Shown: positions 6,865 to 14,769, counted from the stretch's first letter. The stretch is DNA of 21,384 bases from an uncultured Veillonella sp. (GCA_900550175.1 URQX01000019.1:1-21384), one strand, 5' to 3'. Translations and numbers: made by a program. Notes: a model not told the origin generated them from the sequence alone.

Positions 6865-7251
6865 ATGGTAATGACCGATCCTATCGCGGATATGCTTACG
6901 CGCATCCGTAATGCAAATGCTGCACTTCATGAAACGGTAAACATTCCTGCATCTAGAATGAAAGCAGCTGTTCTTGACATCCTTTTACAAGAAGGTTTCG
7001 TAAAGAACGTAGAAAAAGAAGAAAACACTTTAAAAGTAACTTTGAAATATGGTTCCAATAACGAAAAAGTTATTACAGGAATTAAACGTATTTCCAAACC
7101 TGGTTTACGTGTTTACGCGAAAAAGGAAGAACTTCCTCGTGTACTTGGTGGTTTGGGTATCGCAGTTATTTCTACATCCAAAGGCGTTATGAGCGACAAA
7201 CAAGCTCGTAAAGAAGGTCTTGGTGGCGAAGTAATCGCATACGTTTGGTAA
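6865..7251 (+). CDS. rpsH: 30S ribosomal protein S8
   Basis: S8 of 128 residues starting MVMTDPIADMLTRIRNAN, the common Gram-positive N-terminus. The C-terminal signature VISTSKGVMSDKQARKEGLG is present. S8 binds the central domain of 16S rRNA; in E. coli it also represses the spc operon through an L5 mRNA site. The ATG at 6865 is preferred over ATG at 6871 because GAGGAGGT at 6848-6855 is closer to ideal spacing. Confidence 0.97.
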   Translation: MVMTDPIADMLTRIRNANAALHETVNIPASRMKAAVLDILLQEGFVKNVEKEENTLKVTLKYGSNNEKVITGIKRISKPGLRVYAKKEELPRVLGGLGIAVISTSKGVMSDKQARKEGLGGEVIAYVW

Positions 7252-7275
7252 TAGTAGCAATAGGAGGTAGAAATA

Positions 7276-7821
7276 ATGTCACGTATCGGTAGAATGCCTA
7301 TCGAGATCCCTGCAGGCGTTACTGTTACATATGATAACCATCATATGAACGTAAAAGGTCCTAAAGGTGAATTATCTCGCGATTTGCATCCAGATATGAA
7401 TATCACTGTTGAAGGTAACACAATTACAGTAGCTCGTCCTTCCGACAATAAAGCTCATCGTTCCCTTCACGGTTTGACTCGCGCTCTTGTTGCTAATATG
7501 GTAACAGGCGTATCTGAAGGATTCACAAAAACTCTTGAAATCAACGGTGTTGGTTACAGAGCGGCTAAACAAGGCAATAAATTAGCTCTTACACTTGGCT
7601 TCTCTCATCCAGTAGAAATGGAAGCTCCAGCTGGTATTACAATTGAAGTTCCAGCTCCTAACAAAATCGTTGTTTCTGGTGCAGACAAAGAAGTTGTAGG
7701 CGCAGTAGCAGCTGATATCCGTAAATGGAGAAAACCAGAACCTTACAAAGGTAAAGGTATCCGCTATGAAGGCGAAGTTGTTCGTCGTAAAGCTGGTAAA
7801 GCTGGTGCAAAAGGTAAATAG
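7276..7821 (+). CDS. rplF: 50S ribosomal protein L6
   Basis: L6 of 181 residues with the start MSRIGRMPIEIPAGV and the signature PEPYKGKGIRYEGE near residues 154-167. It has two repeated domains and lies near the GTPase-associated region of the 50S subunit. The C-terminus is basic and Gly/Ala-rich. ATAGGAGGTAG precedes the ATG. No anomaly seen. Confidence 0.98.
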   Translation: MSRIGRMPIEIPAGVTVTYDNHHMNVKGPKGELSRDLHPDMNITVEGNTITVARPSDNKAHRSLHGLTRALVANMVTGVSEGFTKTLEINGVGYRAAKQGNKLALTLGFSHPVEMEAPAGITIEVPAPNKIVVSGADKEVVGAVAADIRKWRKPEPYKGKGIRYEGEVVRRKAGKAGAKGK

Positions 7822-7856
7822 TAATATCATCTATATGAATGAAAGGAGTGAATATC

Positions 7857-8219
7857 TTGCCTCGTAAATCTAGTAGAAACATCGCTCGAGCAAAACGTCA
7901 TCTTCGTATTCGCCGTCACATCTCTGGTACGGCAACTTGCCCACGTTTGAACGTATTCCGTTCTTTAGGCAACATCTATGCTCAAGTTATCGATGACGTA
8001 GCAGGTACAACTTTGGTTGCTGCTAGCTCTTTAGATAAAGATTTGAACTTGTCCTATGGTGGTAACGTAGCTGCTGCTAAAGCTGTTGGTGAAGCAGTTG
8101 CTAAAAAAGCTATCGCTAAAGGCATTGACACAGTAGTGTTTGACCGTGGTGGTTACATTTACCACGGCCGCGTAGCAGCCCTTGCAGAAGGTGCTCGTGA
8201 AGCAGGCTTAAAATTCTAA
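7857..8219 (+). CDS. rplR: 50S ribosomal protein L18
   Basis: L18 of 120 residues, with RAKRHLRIRRHISGTATCPR and RLNVFRSLGNIYAQVIDD near the N-terminus and the C-terminal FDRGGYIYHGRVAALAEGAR signature. It binds 5S rRNA together with L5. The start is TTG at 7857, eight bases after AAAGGAG (7842-7848). The in-frame ATG at 7839 and GTG at 7848 lie before or over this ribosome binding site and give an atypical extension. Confidence 0.95.
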   Translation: MPRKSSRNIARAKRHLRIRRHISGTATCPRLNVFRSLGNIYAQVIDDVAGTTLVAASSLDKDLNLSYGGNVAAAKAVGEAVAKKAIAKGIDTVVFDRGGYIYHGRVAALAEGAREAGLKF

Positions 8220-8237
8220 GAAGGAGGAACTATAGAC

Positions 8238-8741
8238 ATGGCGAGAATTGACTACACCAGTCTTGATCTTAAAGAAAGAGTAGTATTCATCAACCGCGTA
8301 GCCAAAGTAGTTAAAGGCGGTCGTCGTTTTTCCTTCAGCGCTCTTGTAGTTGTTGGTGATGGCAACGGTTATGTAGGCGTTGGCTTAGGTAAAGCAGCGG
8401 AAGTACCAGAAGCAATTCGCAAAGGTATTGATGATGCTAAGAAAAATATTGTAAACGTAGCAGTTAAAAATGGTACAATCCCTCACAGCGTAACAGGCGT
8501 ATTCGGCGCAGGCCGCGTATTCTTGAAACCAGCTGCTGAAGGTACTGGCGTTATCGCTGGTGGCCCTGTTCGTGCCGTATTGGAATTAGTAGGTGTTCGT
8601 AACATCTTGACTAAATCTTTGGGCTCTTCTAACCCTAACAATATGGTTCGCGCTACAATCGAAGGTTTGAAAGATTTGAAACGCGCTAGCGAAGTTGCTG
8701 AACTTCGTGGTAAAACCGTTGAAGAAATTTATAACGCGTAA
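8238..8741 (+). CDS. rpsE: 30S ribosomal protein S5
   Basis: The 167-residue S5 has the N-terminal double-stranded RNA-binding fold with VKGGRRFSFSALVVVGDGNG (about residues 26-45) and the C-terminal GPVRAVLELVGVRNILTKSLGS block. S5 takes part in decoding accuracy and mRNA entry; the loop containing KGGRR is where spectinomycin-resistance changes map in other species, and it looks ordinary here. AAGGAGGAAC precedes the ATG. Confidence 0.98.
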   Translation: MARIDYTSLDLKERVVFINRVAKVVKGGRRFSFSALVVVGDGNGYVGVGLGKAAEVPEAIRKGIDDAKKNIVNVAVKNGTIPHSVTGVFGAGRVFLKPAAEGTGVIAGGPVRAVLELVGVRNILTKSLGSSNPNNMVRATIEGLKDLKRASEVAELRGKTVEEIYNA

Positions 8742-8755
8742 TAAGGAGACAAGAA

Positions 8756-8935
8756 ATGGCACAAGTTAAAGTAACATTAACAAGAAGCTTAATCGGTCGT
8801 CCTGAAGATCAACGCGCGACAGTTAAAGCTTTGGGCTTGAAAAAAACTAATTCTCAAGTTGTAAAAGAAGTAACACCTCAAATCGAAGGTATGCTTCACA
8901 AAGTTAGACATTTAGTAAAAGTTGAAGAAGTTTAA
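8756..8935 (+). CDS. rpmD: 50S ribosomal protein L30
   Basis: A 59-residue protein starting MAQVKVTLTRSLIGRPEDQR, with the L30 core ATVKALGLKKTNSQVV. The size and sequence are the normal short bacterial L30. It fills the gap between S5 and L15, with AAGGAGAC about eight bases before the ATG and TAA at 8933-8935. L30 binds 23S rRNA and is not universal in bacteria. Confidence 0.96.
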   Translation: MAQVKVTLTRSLIGRPEDQRATVKALGLKKTNSQVVKEVTPQIEGMLHKVRHLVKVEEV

Positions 8936-8957
8936 TACTGATAAGGAGGTGCACTGA

Positions 8958-9401
8958 ATGAAACTTCATGAATTACAACCAGCTGCTGGTTCCAAAAAAG
9001 CTCGTACTCGTGTAGGCCGTGGTTTAGGTTCTGGCTTGGGTAAAACATCTGGTCGTGGTCAAAAAGGTCAAAACTCCCGTTCTGGCGGTGGCGTTCGCTC
9101 CGGTTTTGAAGGCGGCCAAATGCCTCTTTATCGTCGTTTACCAAAACGTGGTTTCAACAACGTTTTTGCTAAACAATATGCTGAAGTTAACGTAGAACAA
9201 TTGAACCGTTTTGAAGACGGTGCAACAGTTGATCCAGTAGCTCTTATTGAAGCTGGCATTTTGAAAAATGTACGCGATGGCATCCGTATTTTAGGTAACG
9301 GTACATTGGAAACTAAAAACTTGACTGTTATCGCTAATGGCTTCACTAAATCTGCTGAAGAAAAAATTACAGCAGCAGGCGGAAAAGTAGAGGTGATCTA
9401 G
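8958..9401 (+). CDS. rplO: 50S ribosomal protein L15
   Basis: L15 of 147 residues. The N-terminal half is a long basic Gly/Arg-rich arm (GRGLGSGLGKTSGRGQKGQ, about residues 20-38) and the C-terminal half carries the globular domain ending with the GGKVEVI strand. It is a late assembly protein of the 50S subunit. AAGGAGGTG precedes the ATG. The stop TAG lies one base before the secY GTG. Confidence 0.97.
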   Translation: MKLHELQPAAGSKKARTRVGRGLGSGLGKTSGRGQKGQNSRSGGGVRSGFEGGQMPLYRRLPKRGFNNVFAKQYAEVNVEQLNRFEDGATVDPVALIEAGILKNVRDGIRILGNGTLETKNLTVIANGFTKSAEEKITAAGGKVEVI

Positions 9402-9402
9402 G

Positions 9403-10665
9403 GTGCTAGATAGCCTCTCGAACATCTTTAAGATTACCGAATTACGTAATAAGATTCTTTACACACTAATGATGTTTGCCATCTTTAGAGCTGGCATTCA
9501 CATTCCTGTTCCAGGTGTTGATGCATCTGTTATTGAATCCTTGTTTACATCCGGTAACCTATTCGGTCTATTAGACTTGTTTGCTGGTGGTGCGCTTAGT
9601 AAGTTCTCTATCTTTGCGATGAGTATTACACCTTACATCAATGCTTCCATCATCATGCAACTGCTTCAGTCTGTAGTTCCTCAGTTTGAAGCATGGAGTA
9701 AAGATGGTGAAGACGGGCGTAAGAAAATAGCGAAGGTAACTCGTTATGGCACCGTAGTCCTCGGCTTTGTACAAGCCGCAGGTATGGCATTTGCTCTTAG
9801 AGCAAATAACGCTTTGGTAAATAATGATTTCCTAAGTGTATTCGTTGTGGCCATCATCCTTACAGCAGGCACATGCTTGTTGATGTGGATTGGTGAACAA
9901 ATCACAGCATATGGTATAGGTAATGGTATTTCCTTAATCATCTTTGCTGGTATCGTAGCTCGATTACCTGATGGTTTAGAAACTATTTATCAATATATCC
10001 AAAACGGAACAATTAATATGTTCCAAGCATTCTTATTTGCTGTAATTGCTCTTGCGATGATTGCTGTCGTAGTTGCAGTTACACAAGGCCAACGTCGTAT
10101 TCCGATCCAATACGCTAAACGCGTAGTAGGTCGTAAAATGTACGGTGGTCACTCTACATTCTTGCCGTTGAAAGTCAATCAGGCAGGTGTAATCCCAATT
10201 ATCTTTGCGTCATCTGTGTTGATGTTCCCTGTGACGATTGCGCAATTTATTGACAATGAATATGTTCATAAAGCTGCGGATCTCTTTACATGGGGGACGC
10301 CGTTACAAACGGCATTGTATGCATTATTGATTTTTATCTTTACGTATTTCTATACTGCAATCTCTATCAACATTACAGATATGGCAGATAATATGAAAAA
10401 ATACGGTGGTTTTATCCCAGGTATTCGTGCGGGTAAACCAACTGCTGATTATGTGGATAACGTGATGACCAAGATCACTTTGGCTGGCGCTGTATTCTTA
10501 GCTGTCGTTGCTATTATACCGAATTTCCTCGGTAGTATTACCGGCGTCCAAGGCGTATACTTTGGTGGTACGGCTCTCCTTATCGTTGTAGGTGTAGCAC
10601 TTGATACAATGCAACAAATTGAGTCGCTCATGGTAACACGCCACTATAAAGGCTTTGTGAAATAG
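9403..10665 (+). CDS. secY: Preprotein translocase subunit SecY
   Basis: This 420-residue membrane protein is SecY, the pore of the SecYEG channel that exports unfolded proteins and inserts membrane proteins. The start LDSLSNIFKITELRNKILYT, the IPVPGVD motif and the plug region near residues 55-75 (FAGGALSKFSIFAMSITPYI) are typical, and about ten hydrophobic segments can be seen. The cytosolic loop with QGQRRIPIQYAKR and the loop with GGFIPGIRAGKPT, which contact SecA and ribosomes, are both present. It starts with GTG after AGAGGTGA and lies one base after rplO. Confidence 0.98.
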   Translation: MLDSLSNIFKITELRNKILYTLMMFAIFRAGIHIPVPGVDASVIESLFTSGNLFGLLDLFAGGALSKFSIFAMSITPYINASIIMQLLQSVVPQFEAWSKDGEDGRKKIAKVTRYGTVVLGFVQAAGMAFALRANNALVNNDFLSVFVVAIILTAGTCLLMWIGEQITAYGIGNGISLIIFAGIVARLPDGLETIYQYIQNGTINMFQAFLFAVIALAMIAVVVAVTQGQRRIPIQYAKRVVGRKMYGGHSTFLPLKVNQAGVIPIIFASSVLMFPVTIAQFIDNEYVHKAADLFTWGTPLQTALYALLIFIFTYFYTAISINITDMADNMKKYGGFIPGIRAGKPTADYVDNVMTKITLAGAVFLAVVAIIPNFLGSITGVQGVYFGGTALLIVVGVALDTMQQIESLMVTRHYKGFVK

Positions 10666-10677
10666 GAGGGAAACAAT

Positions 10678-11241
10678 ATGTATATTCTATTAATGGGACC
10701 TCCTGGTGCTGGTAAAGGCACTCAGGCAGCTCGACTTATTGAAAAATACGGTATTCCCCAAATTTCAACAGGTGATATGTTCCGCGCTGCGATTAAGAAC
10801 GAAACACCTCTTGGAGTTGAGGCTAAGAAATACATCGATGCTGGTCAATTGGTACCTGACAGTGTAACTGTTGGTATCGTACGTGATCGCTTGGTGAAAG
10901 ATGACTGCAAATCTGGATTTATTCTTGATGGATTCCCAAGAACTACAGCGCAAGCTGTGTCCTTGGATGCAATCCTTAAAGAATTAGGAATTTCTTTGGA
11001 CGCTGTACTTAACTTAAACGTTCCTTCCGAGGAATTAGTTAAACGTATTAGCGAACGAGCTGTTCTAGAAAATCGTGCTGATGATAACCCTGAAACAGTA
11101 CAGAAACGTCTAGCTGTGTACGAAGAATCTACTAAACCTTTAATTGATTACTACCGCAACAGCGGCTTGTATGAAGAAATTAATGGTTTACAAGATGTAG
11201 ACGCAGTATTTGCTGACATCATTAAGGCTTTGGAGAAATAA
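10678..11241 (+). CDS. adk: Adenylate kinase, short-LID form
   Basis: Adenylate kinase converts ATP and AMP to two ADP. The P-loop GPPGAGKGT is at residues 7-15, the AMP-site STGDMFR at 30-36 and DGFPRT at 84-89. The protein has 187 residues. The LID region is only a short loop, with RADDNPETVQKRL following at 133-145, so the 30-residue, often zinc-binding LID insert found in Bacillus and E. coli forms of about 215 residues is absent. The core arginines and aspartates are kept, so it should be active. It follows secY by 12 bases with AGGAGGGAAAC as ribosome binding site. Confidence 0.97.
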   Translation: MYILLMGPPGAGKGTQAARLIEKYGIPQISTGDMFRAAIKNETPLGVEAKKYIDAGQLVPDSVTVGIVRDRLVKDDCKSGFILDGFPRTTAQAVSLDAILKELGISLDAVLNLNVPSEELVKRISERAVLENRADDNPETVQKRLAVYEESTKPLIDYYRNSGLYEEINGLQDVDAVFADIIKALEK

Positions 11242-11244
11242 TCC

Positions 11245-12015
11245 ATGATTATTTTGAAATCGCCCCATGAAATTGAATGTATCCGCAAGGCAAGTAAGCT
11301 TACAGCAGACACGTTGTCCTTGTTAGTAGAAAAGGCTAAACCTGGCATCACGACGCTTGAGTTAGATACAATTGCCGAAGAATATATTCGCAGCCACGGT
11401 GGTATACCAAGTTGTAAAGGGTACTATGGATTCCCTGCAACAATCTGTGCTTCTATCAATGATGAAGTTGTTCATGGTATTCCGAGCGCTAAGCGTAAGC
11501 TTAAAAATGGTGACGTTATTAGTATTGATCTAGTATCATCTATCGACGGTTATCATGGCGATTCGGCTGTGACGATTCCTATCGGTCACGTCAAACCAGA
11601 TGTGATGAAATTGTTAAAAGTTACAGAAGAGAGTCTGTTCAAGGGAATTGAACAAGTGAAAGTTGGCAACCGTATCGGTGCTATCGGTCACGCTGTTCAA
11701 ACGTATTGTGAGAAACATGGTTACGGCGTCGTTCGCGACTTCGTAGGTCATGGTTTAGGCCGCGAAATGCATGAAGATCCACAAATTCCAAACTATGGTA
11801 GTCCTGACCAAGGACCTTTAATGAAACCAGGTATGGTATTGTGTATCGAACCGATGATTACATTAGGCACTCATCGTGTTCGTGTATTAGGGGATGACTG
11901 GACAGCAGTTACCGTAGATGGTAAACCTGCTGCTCATTTCGAACATACAGTGGTTGTTACAGAAAACGGCCCTGAAATATTAACCATGCGTGATGAACCG
12001 CGGTTAATTAAATAA
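11245..12015 (+). CDS. map: Methionine aminopeptidase, type I
   Basis: The enzyme removes the initiator Met from nascent proteins. All five metal ligands can be placed: D95, D106, H169, E202 and E233, in the motifs SIDL, YHGDSAVT, VGHGLG, CIEPM and FEHT. The length of 256 residues is normal for the type Ia form without an N-terminal zinc finger. It starts three bases after the adk stop with no clear ribosome binding site beyond GGAGAAATAA, so coupling to adk is likely. The secY-adk-map-infA order is conserved in Firmicutes. Confidence 0.97.
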   Translation: MIILKSPHEIECIRKASKLTADTLSLLVEKAKPGITTLELDTIAEEYIRSHGGIPSCKGYYGFPATICASINDEVVHGIPSAKRKLKNGDVISIDLVSSIDGYHGDSAVTIPIGHVKPDVMKLLKVTEESLFKGIEQVKVGNRIGAIGHAVQTYCEKHGYGVVRDFVGHGLGREMHEDPQIPNYGSPDQGPLMKPGMVLCIEPMITLGTHRVRVLGDDWTAVTVDGKPAAHFEHTVVVTENGPEILTMRDEPRLIK

Positions 12016-12038
12016 AACAGGTAACCGGAGGAAAAGAT

Positions 12039-12257
12039 ATGTCAAAAGAAGACGTTATTGAGGTGGAAGGTACGGTAGTTGAGGCTTTACCGAATGCCAT
12101 GTTCCAAGTTGAATTGGAAAATGGTCATATCGTATTGGCTCATGTGTCAGGTAAAATGCGTATGAATTTTATCCGTATTCTTCCTGGTGATAAAGTTACT
12201 ATGGAACTGACACCGTATGACTTAAATCGTGGTCGCATCACCTATCGCTTCAAATAA
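12039..12257 (+). CDS. infA: Translation initiation factor IF-1
   Basis: A 72-residue single OB-fold protein, exactly the usual IF-1 length. It begins MSKEDVIEVEGTVVEALPNAMF and has the signature VLAHVSGKMRMNFIRILPGDKV and ends RGRITYRFK. IF-1 binds the A site of the 30S subunit during initiation. CCGGAGGAAAAG precedes the ATG. Here the first residues read SKEDVIE, typical for Firmicutes. Confidence 0.98.
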   Translation: MSKEDVIEVEGTVVEALPNAMFQVELENGHIVLAHVSGKMRMNFIRILPGDKVTMELTPYDLNRGRITYRFK

Positions 12258-12283
12258 GCATAGGGTCCACAAAGGAGGTACTA

Positions 12284-12397
12284 ATGAAGGTTCAACCATC
12301 AGTTAAAAAGATATGCGAAAAATGTAAAATCATTAAACGCAAAGGCCGTGTAATGGTTATTTGCGAAAATCCAAAACATAAACAAAAACAAGGATAA
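12284..12397 (+). CDS. rpmJ: 50S ribosomal protein L36, zinc-ribbon form
   Basis: A 37-residue protein starting MKVQPSVKKICEKCKIIKRK. The zinc ligands C11, C14, C27 and H32 are all present, so it is the zinc-binding (C+) type. AAAGGAGGT precedes the ATG at 12284. L36 binds 23S rRNA near the base of the stalk. Position between infA and S13 is the standard one. Confidence 0.97.
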   Translation: MKVQPSVKKICEKCKIIKRKGRVMVICENPKHKQKQG

Positions 12398-12420
12398 TCT
12401 GATAGGAGGTGGATGATTAG

Positions 12421-12789
12421 ATGGCACGTATCGCCGGTGTAGATTTACCTCGTGATAAACGAGTGGAAATTGGTTTAACTTATATTTATGGTATTGGTCC
12501 AACTTTAGCATCTGAAATCATTGCTAAAACTGGCATCAATCCTGACACACGTGTTCGTGATCTTTCTGAAGATGAAGTAGCGAAAATTCGTGAATTGTTA
12601 GATGCTGATTACAAAGTTGAAGGTGACCTTCGTCGTGAAGAAGCTCTTAACATTAAACGCTTAATTGAAATCAACTCCTATCGAGGCAAACGTCATCGTA
12701 TGGGTTTACCACTTCGTGGTCAACGTACTAAAACGAATGCACGTACTCGCAAAGGTCCTAGAAAAGCAATTGCTGGTAAAAAGAAATAA
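12421..12789 (+). CDS. rpsM: 30S ribosomal protein S13
   Basis: S13 of 122 residues beginning MARIAGVDLPRDKRVEIGLT with the helix-two-turn-helix core and the C-terminal RTKTNARTRKGPRKAIAGKK tail that contacts tRNA and bridges to L5. S13 lies in the 30S head. ATAGGAGGTGGATG precedes the ATG. S11 follows after 19 bases. Confidence 0.98.
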   Translation: MARIAGVDLPRDKRVEIGLTYIYGIGPTLASEIIAKTGINPDTRVRDLSEDEVAKIRELLDADYKVEGDLRREEALNIKRLIEINSYRGKRHRMGLPLRGQRTKTNARTRKGPRKAIAGKKK

Positions 12790-12808
12790 GATAAAGGAGG
12801 GATAAAGC

Positions 12809-13198
12809 GTGGCTAAAAAAGTTGTTAGAACTAAAAGAAAAGAAAAGAAACATATTGAATCCGGTGCGGCTCATATTCGTTCTACATTCAATAACACTAT
12901 CGTAACTTTGACAGATACAAACGGTAACGCGTTGTCTTGGGCTTCCGCTGGTGGCTTGGGCTTCCGTGGTTCCCGTAAATCCACTCCATTCGCTGCTCAA
13001 ATGGCTGCTGAACAAGCTGCTAAAGCTGCAATGGAACATGGTCTTCGCACTGTTGAAGTATTCGTAAAAGGTCCTGGTTCCGGCCGTGAAGCTGCAATCC
13101 GTGCTTTACAAGCTGCAGGTCTTGAAGTTACTTCCATTAAAGACGTAACTCCAATTCCTCACAATGGTTGTCGCCCTCCAAAACGCCGTCGTGTATAA
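12809..13198 (+). CDS. rpsK: 30S ribosomal protein S11
   Basis: S11 of 129 residues. The family motifs HIRSTFNNTIVTLTDTNGN and the C-terminal PIPHNGCRPPKRRRV are present. It sits on the 30S platform near the Shine-Dalgarno duplex. The start is GTG at 12809 after AAAGGAGGGAT. In many Clostridia rpsD would come next, but here rpoA follows after a 71-base gap that holds a likely promoter. Confidence 0.98.
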   Translation: MAKKVVRTKRKEKKHIESGAAHIRSTFNNTIVTLTDTNGNALSWASAGGLGFRGSRKSTPFAAQMAAEQAAKAAMEHGLRTVEVFVKGPGSGREAAIRALQAAGLEVTSIKDVTPIPHNGCRPPKRRRV

Positions 13199-13202
13199 TT
13201 AA

Positions 13203-13242
13203 TAGCGGCCGATTTGATACGGTGCTATAATTAAACTATGAA
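13203..13242 (+). promoter_or_regulatory. Likely internal promoter for rpoA-rplQ
   Basis: Two overlapping candidates lie in the rpsK-rpoA gap. One is TTGATA (13214-13219), 17-base spacer, TATGAA (13237-13242). The other is an extended -10 element TGCTATAAT (13223-13231) with only a weak -35 (TAGCGG at 13203-13208). Either would give rpoA and rplQ transcription independent of the long upstream operon. Confidence 0.45.
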
Positions 13243-13269
13243 CGTGTGTTGTATAGGAGGATGTTCCTG

Positions 13270-14274
13270 ATGAGCGAAGAAAAGAAACTTAAAATCGAGA
13301 AAGTGGACATCGCTGAAGGCGGTCGTTATGGTAAGTTTGTATGTGAACCATTAGACCGTGGCTATGGTATCACTCTCGGTAATAGCTTACGCAGAATTTT
13401 GCTTTCATCCTTGGATGGGGCAGCTATCACCTCTATCAAAATTGATGGAGTTCTTCATGAATTCTCTACTATTCCTGGTATTCGCGAAGACGTTACGGAT
13501 ATCATCCTTAACTTAAAGCAATTGTGCATTAAAGTTGAAGAAGATGTTCAATTACCTTTGGAAGTTCATTTTGACTTCCAAAAGGACGGCGTATTGACAG
13601 CTGCTGACTTAGCTGAGCAATTCCCACCAGAAGTAGAAGTATTGAATCCTGAACTAGTGATTGCGACAATGGATGAGACAGCTCATCTCGTAATGGACGT
13701 AGTAATCGAACGTGGCAAAGGTTACGTTCCTTCCACGAAGAATAAAAAAGATACAGATGTAATCGGTTGTATTCCAATCGATTCCATCTTCTCTCCAATT
13801 CTTCGTGCCAAATACGAAGTGAGTGATGTTCGTGTAGGCAATGAAATGGACTTTGACAAACTTACATTAGAAGTTTGGACTGATGGTTCCATTACTGCTG
13901 CTGATGCAGTGGCAAAATCTGCTGCCATTATGATTGGTTATTTAGGGAACTTCACTAAATTAGCGCACTCTGCAGATGTTGTAGATGTAAACACAGGTGA
14001 AGGCGGTATCGTTGTTGATCCAGTAGGTTCCGATAATGAAGAACCAGCTGTAGATGACGGCCCAGCAAAGATTTCCATCGATGAGTTGGAACTCTCTGTT
14101 CGTGCGTACAACTGCTTGAAACGTGCTGGCATTAATACAATTGCAGATTTGCTAGACAAAACCATTGATGACTTAGGAAAAGTTCGCAATTTAGGCAAAA
14201 AATCCATCGATGAAATTGAGGAAAAACTCAACAATCATCCAGGTGGTTTTCAACTTAAACAAAAAGGCGAATAA
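13270..14274 (+). CDS. rpoA: RNA polymerase alpha subunit
   Basis: Alpha of 334 residues. The N-terminal dimerisation domain contains GYGITLGNSLRRILLSS (residues 31-47); an acidic linker (about 245-272) leads to the C-terminal domain with ELSVRAYNCLKRAGI and LGKKSIDEIEEKL, which binds UP-element DNA and activators. I chose ATG at 13270 because AGGAGG (13255-13260) is nine bases upstream; the in-frame GTG at 13246 and ATG at 13261 would include or touch that site. The extra residues MSEEKKLK before the conserved start make it slightly longer than the common 314-residue form. Confidence 0.97.
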   Translation: MSEEKKLKIEKVDIAEGGRYGKFVCEPLDRGYGITLGNSLRRILLSSLDGAAITSIKIDGVLHEFSTIPGIREDVTDIILNLKQLCIKVEEDVQLPLEVHFDFQKDGVLTAADLAEQFPPEVEVLNPELVIATMDETAHLVMDVVIERGKGYVPSTKNKKDTDVIGCIPIDSIFSPILRAKYEVSDVRVGNEMDFDKLTLEVWTDGSITAADAVAKSAAIMIGYLGNFTKLAHSADVVDVNTGEGGIVVDPVGSDNEEPAVDDGPAKISIDELELSVRAYNCLKRAGINTIADLLDKTIDDLGKVRNLGKKSIDEIEEKLNNHPGGFQLKQKGE

Positions 14275-14286
14275 GGAGGAAGACGA

Positions 14287-14622
14287 ATGTACAGAAAATT
14301 AGGCCGCGACAGCTCCGCTCGTAAAGCGTTGTTCCGTAGCATGTTAACATCTTTCTTCCAATATGAGCGTATTGAAACTACAGAAGCTAAAGCGAAAGAA
14401 CTTCGCTCTTTAGCTGATCAAATGGTAACTTTGGCTAAACGTGGTGATCTTCATGCACGTCGCCAAGTTCTTGCATACCTCATGGATGAAAGCGTAGTAA
14501 AAAAATTGTTTGATACAATTGCTCCAAAATATGCAGACCGTCAAGGTGGTTACACTCGTGTAATCAAAACTGGTCTTCGCAAAGGTGACGCTGCACCTTT
14601 GGCTATTATCGAGTTAGTTTAA
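14287..14622 (+). CDS. rplQ: 50S ribosomal protein L17
   Basis: L17 of 111 residues starting MYRKLGRDSSARKALFRSM, with IETTEAKAKELRSLADQMVT and the C-terminal RQGGYTRVIKTGLRKGDAAP signature. It lies near the tunnel exit on the 50S subunit. TAAGGAGGAAGACG precedes the ATG, 12 bases after rpoA. It is the last gene of the ribosomal cluster; a strong terminator follows. Confidence 0.98.
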   Translation: MYRKLGRDSSARKALFRSMLTSFFQYERIETTEAKAKELRSLADQMVTLAKRGDLHARRQVLAYLMDESVVKKLFDTIAPKYADRQGGYTRVIKTGLRKGDAAPLAIIELV

Positions 14623-14632
14623 TCAAACTCAT

Positions 14633-14668
14633 ACGGTGTTGTAACTTATGTTGCAGCACCGTTTTTTT
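14633..14668 (+). terminator. Intrinsic terminator after rplQ
   Basis: A 13-bp stem (14633-14645 with 14650-14662, two G-U pairs) closes a TTAT loop and is followed directly by seven Ts (14662-14668). This is a textbook Rho-independent terminator and ends the ribosomal protein transcription unit 11 bases after the rplQ stop. Confidence 0.93.
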
Positions 14669-14697
14669 ATTGTCAATTTTATGGTACAATCGATTAG

Positions 14698-14769
14698 TAT
14701 AATATCGTAATATGTTAGCAGTTATCGTAAATATTGAATATGTATTGTTAACCGTAAAGGGGTTTACTT
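14698..14769 (+). promoter_or_regulatory. Possible promoter and inverted repeat before ecfA1
   Basis: The 187-base gap between rplQ and ecfA1 holds the rplQ terminator and then AT-rich DNA. A consensus -10 hexamer TATAAT is at 14698-14703, but no good -35 stands at 16-18 bases; TTGTCA at 14670-14675 is 22 bases away. Downstream, TTGTTAACC (14745-14753) and GGTTTACTT (14761-14769) form an imperfect inverted repeat, with GTAAA/TTTAC pairing inside it around a GGGG loop. This could be an operator in the leader. Confidence 0.3.

Noticed and set aside
13246..13269. Longer rpoA start at GTG 13246
   Set aside because: It would place the AGGAGG ribosome binding site inside the coding sequence and add residues foreign to the family.
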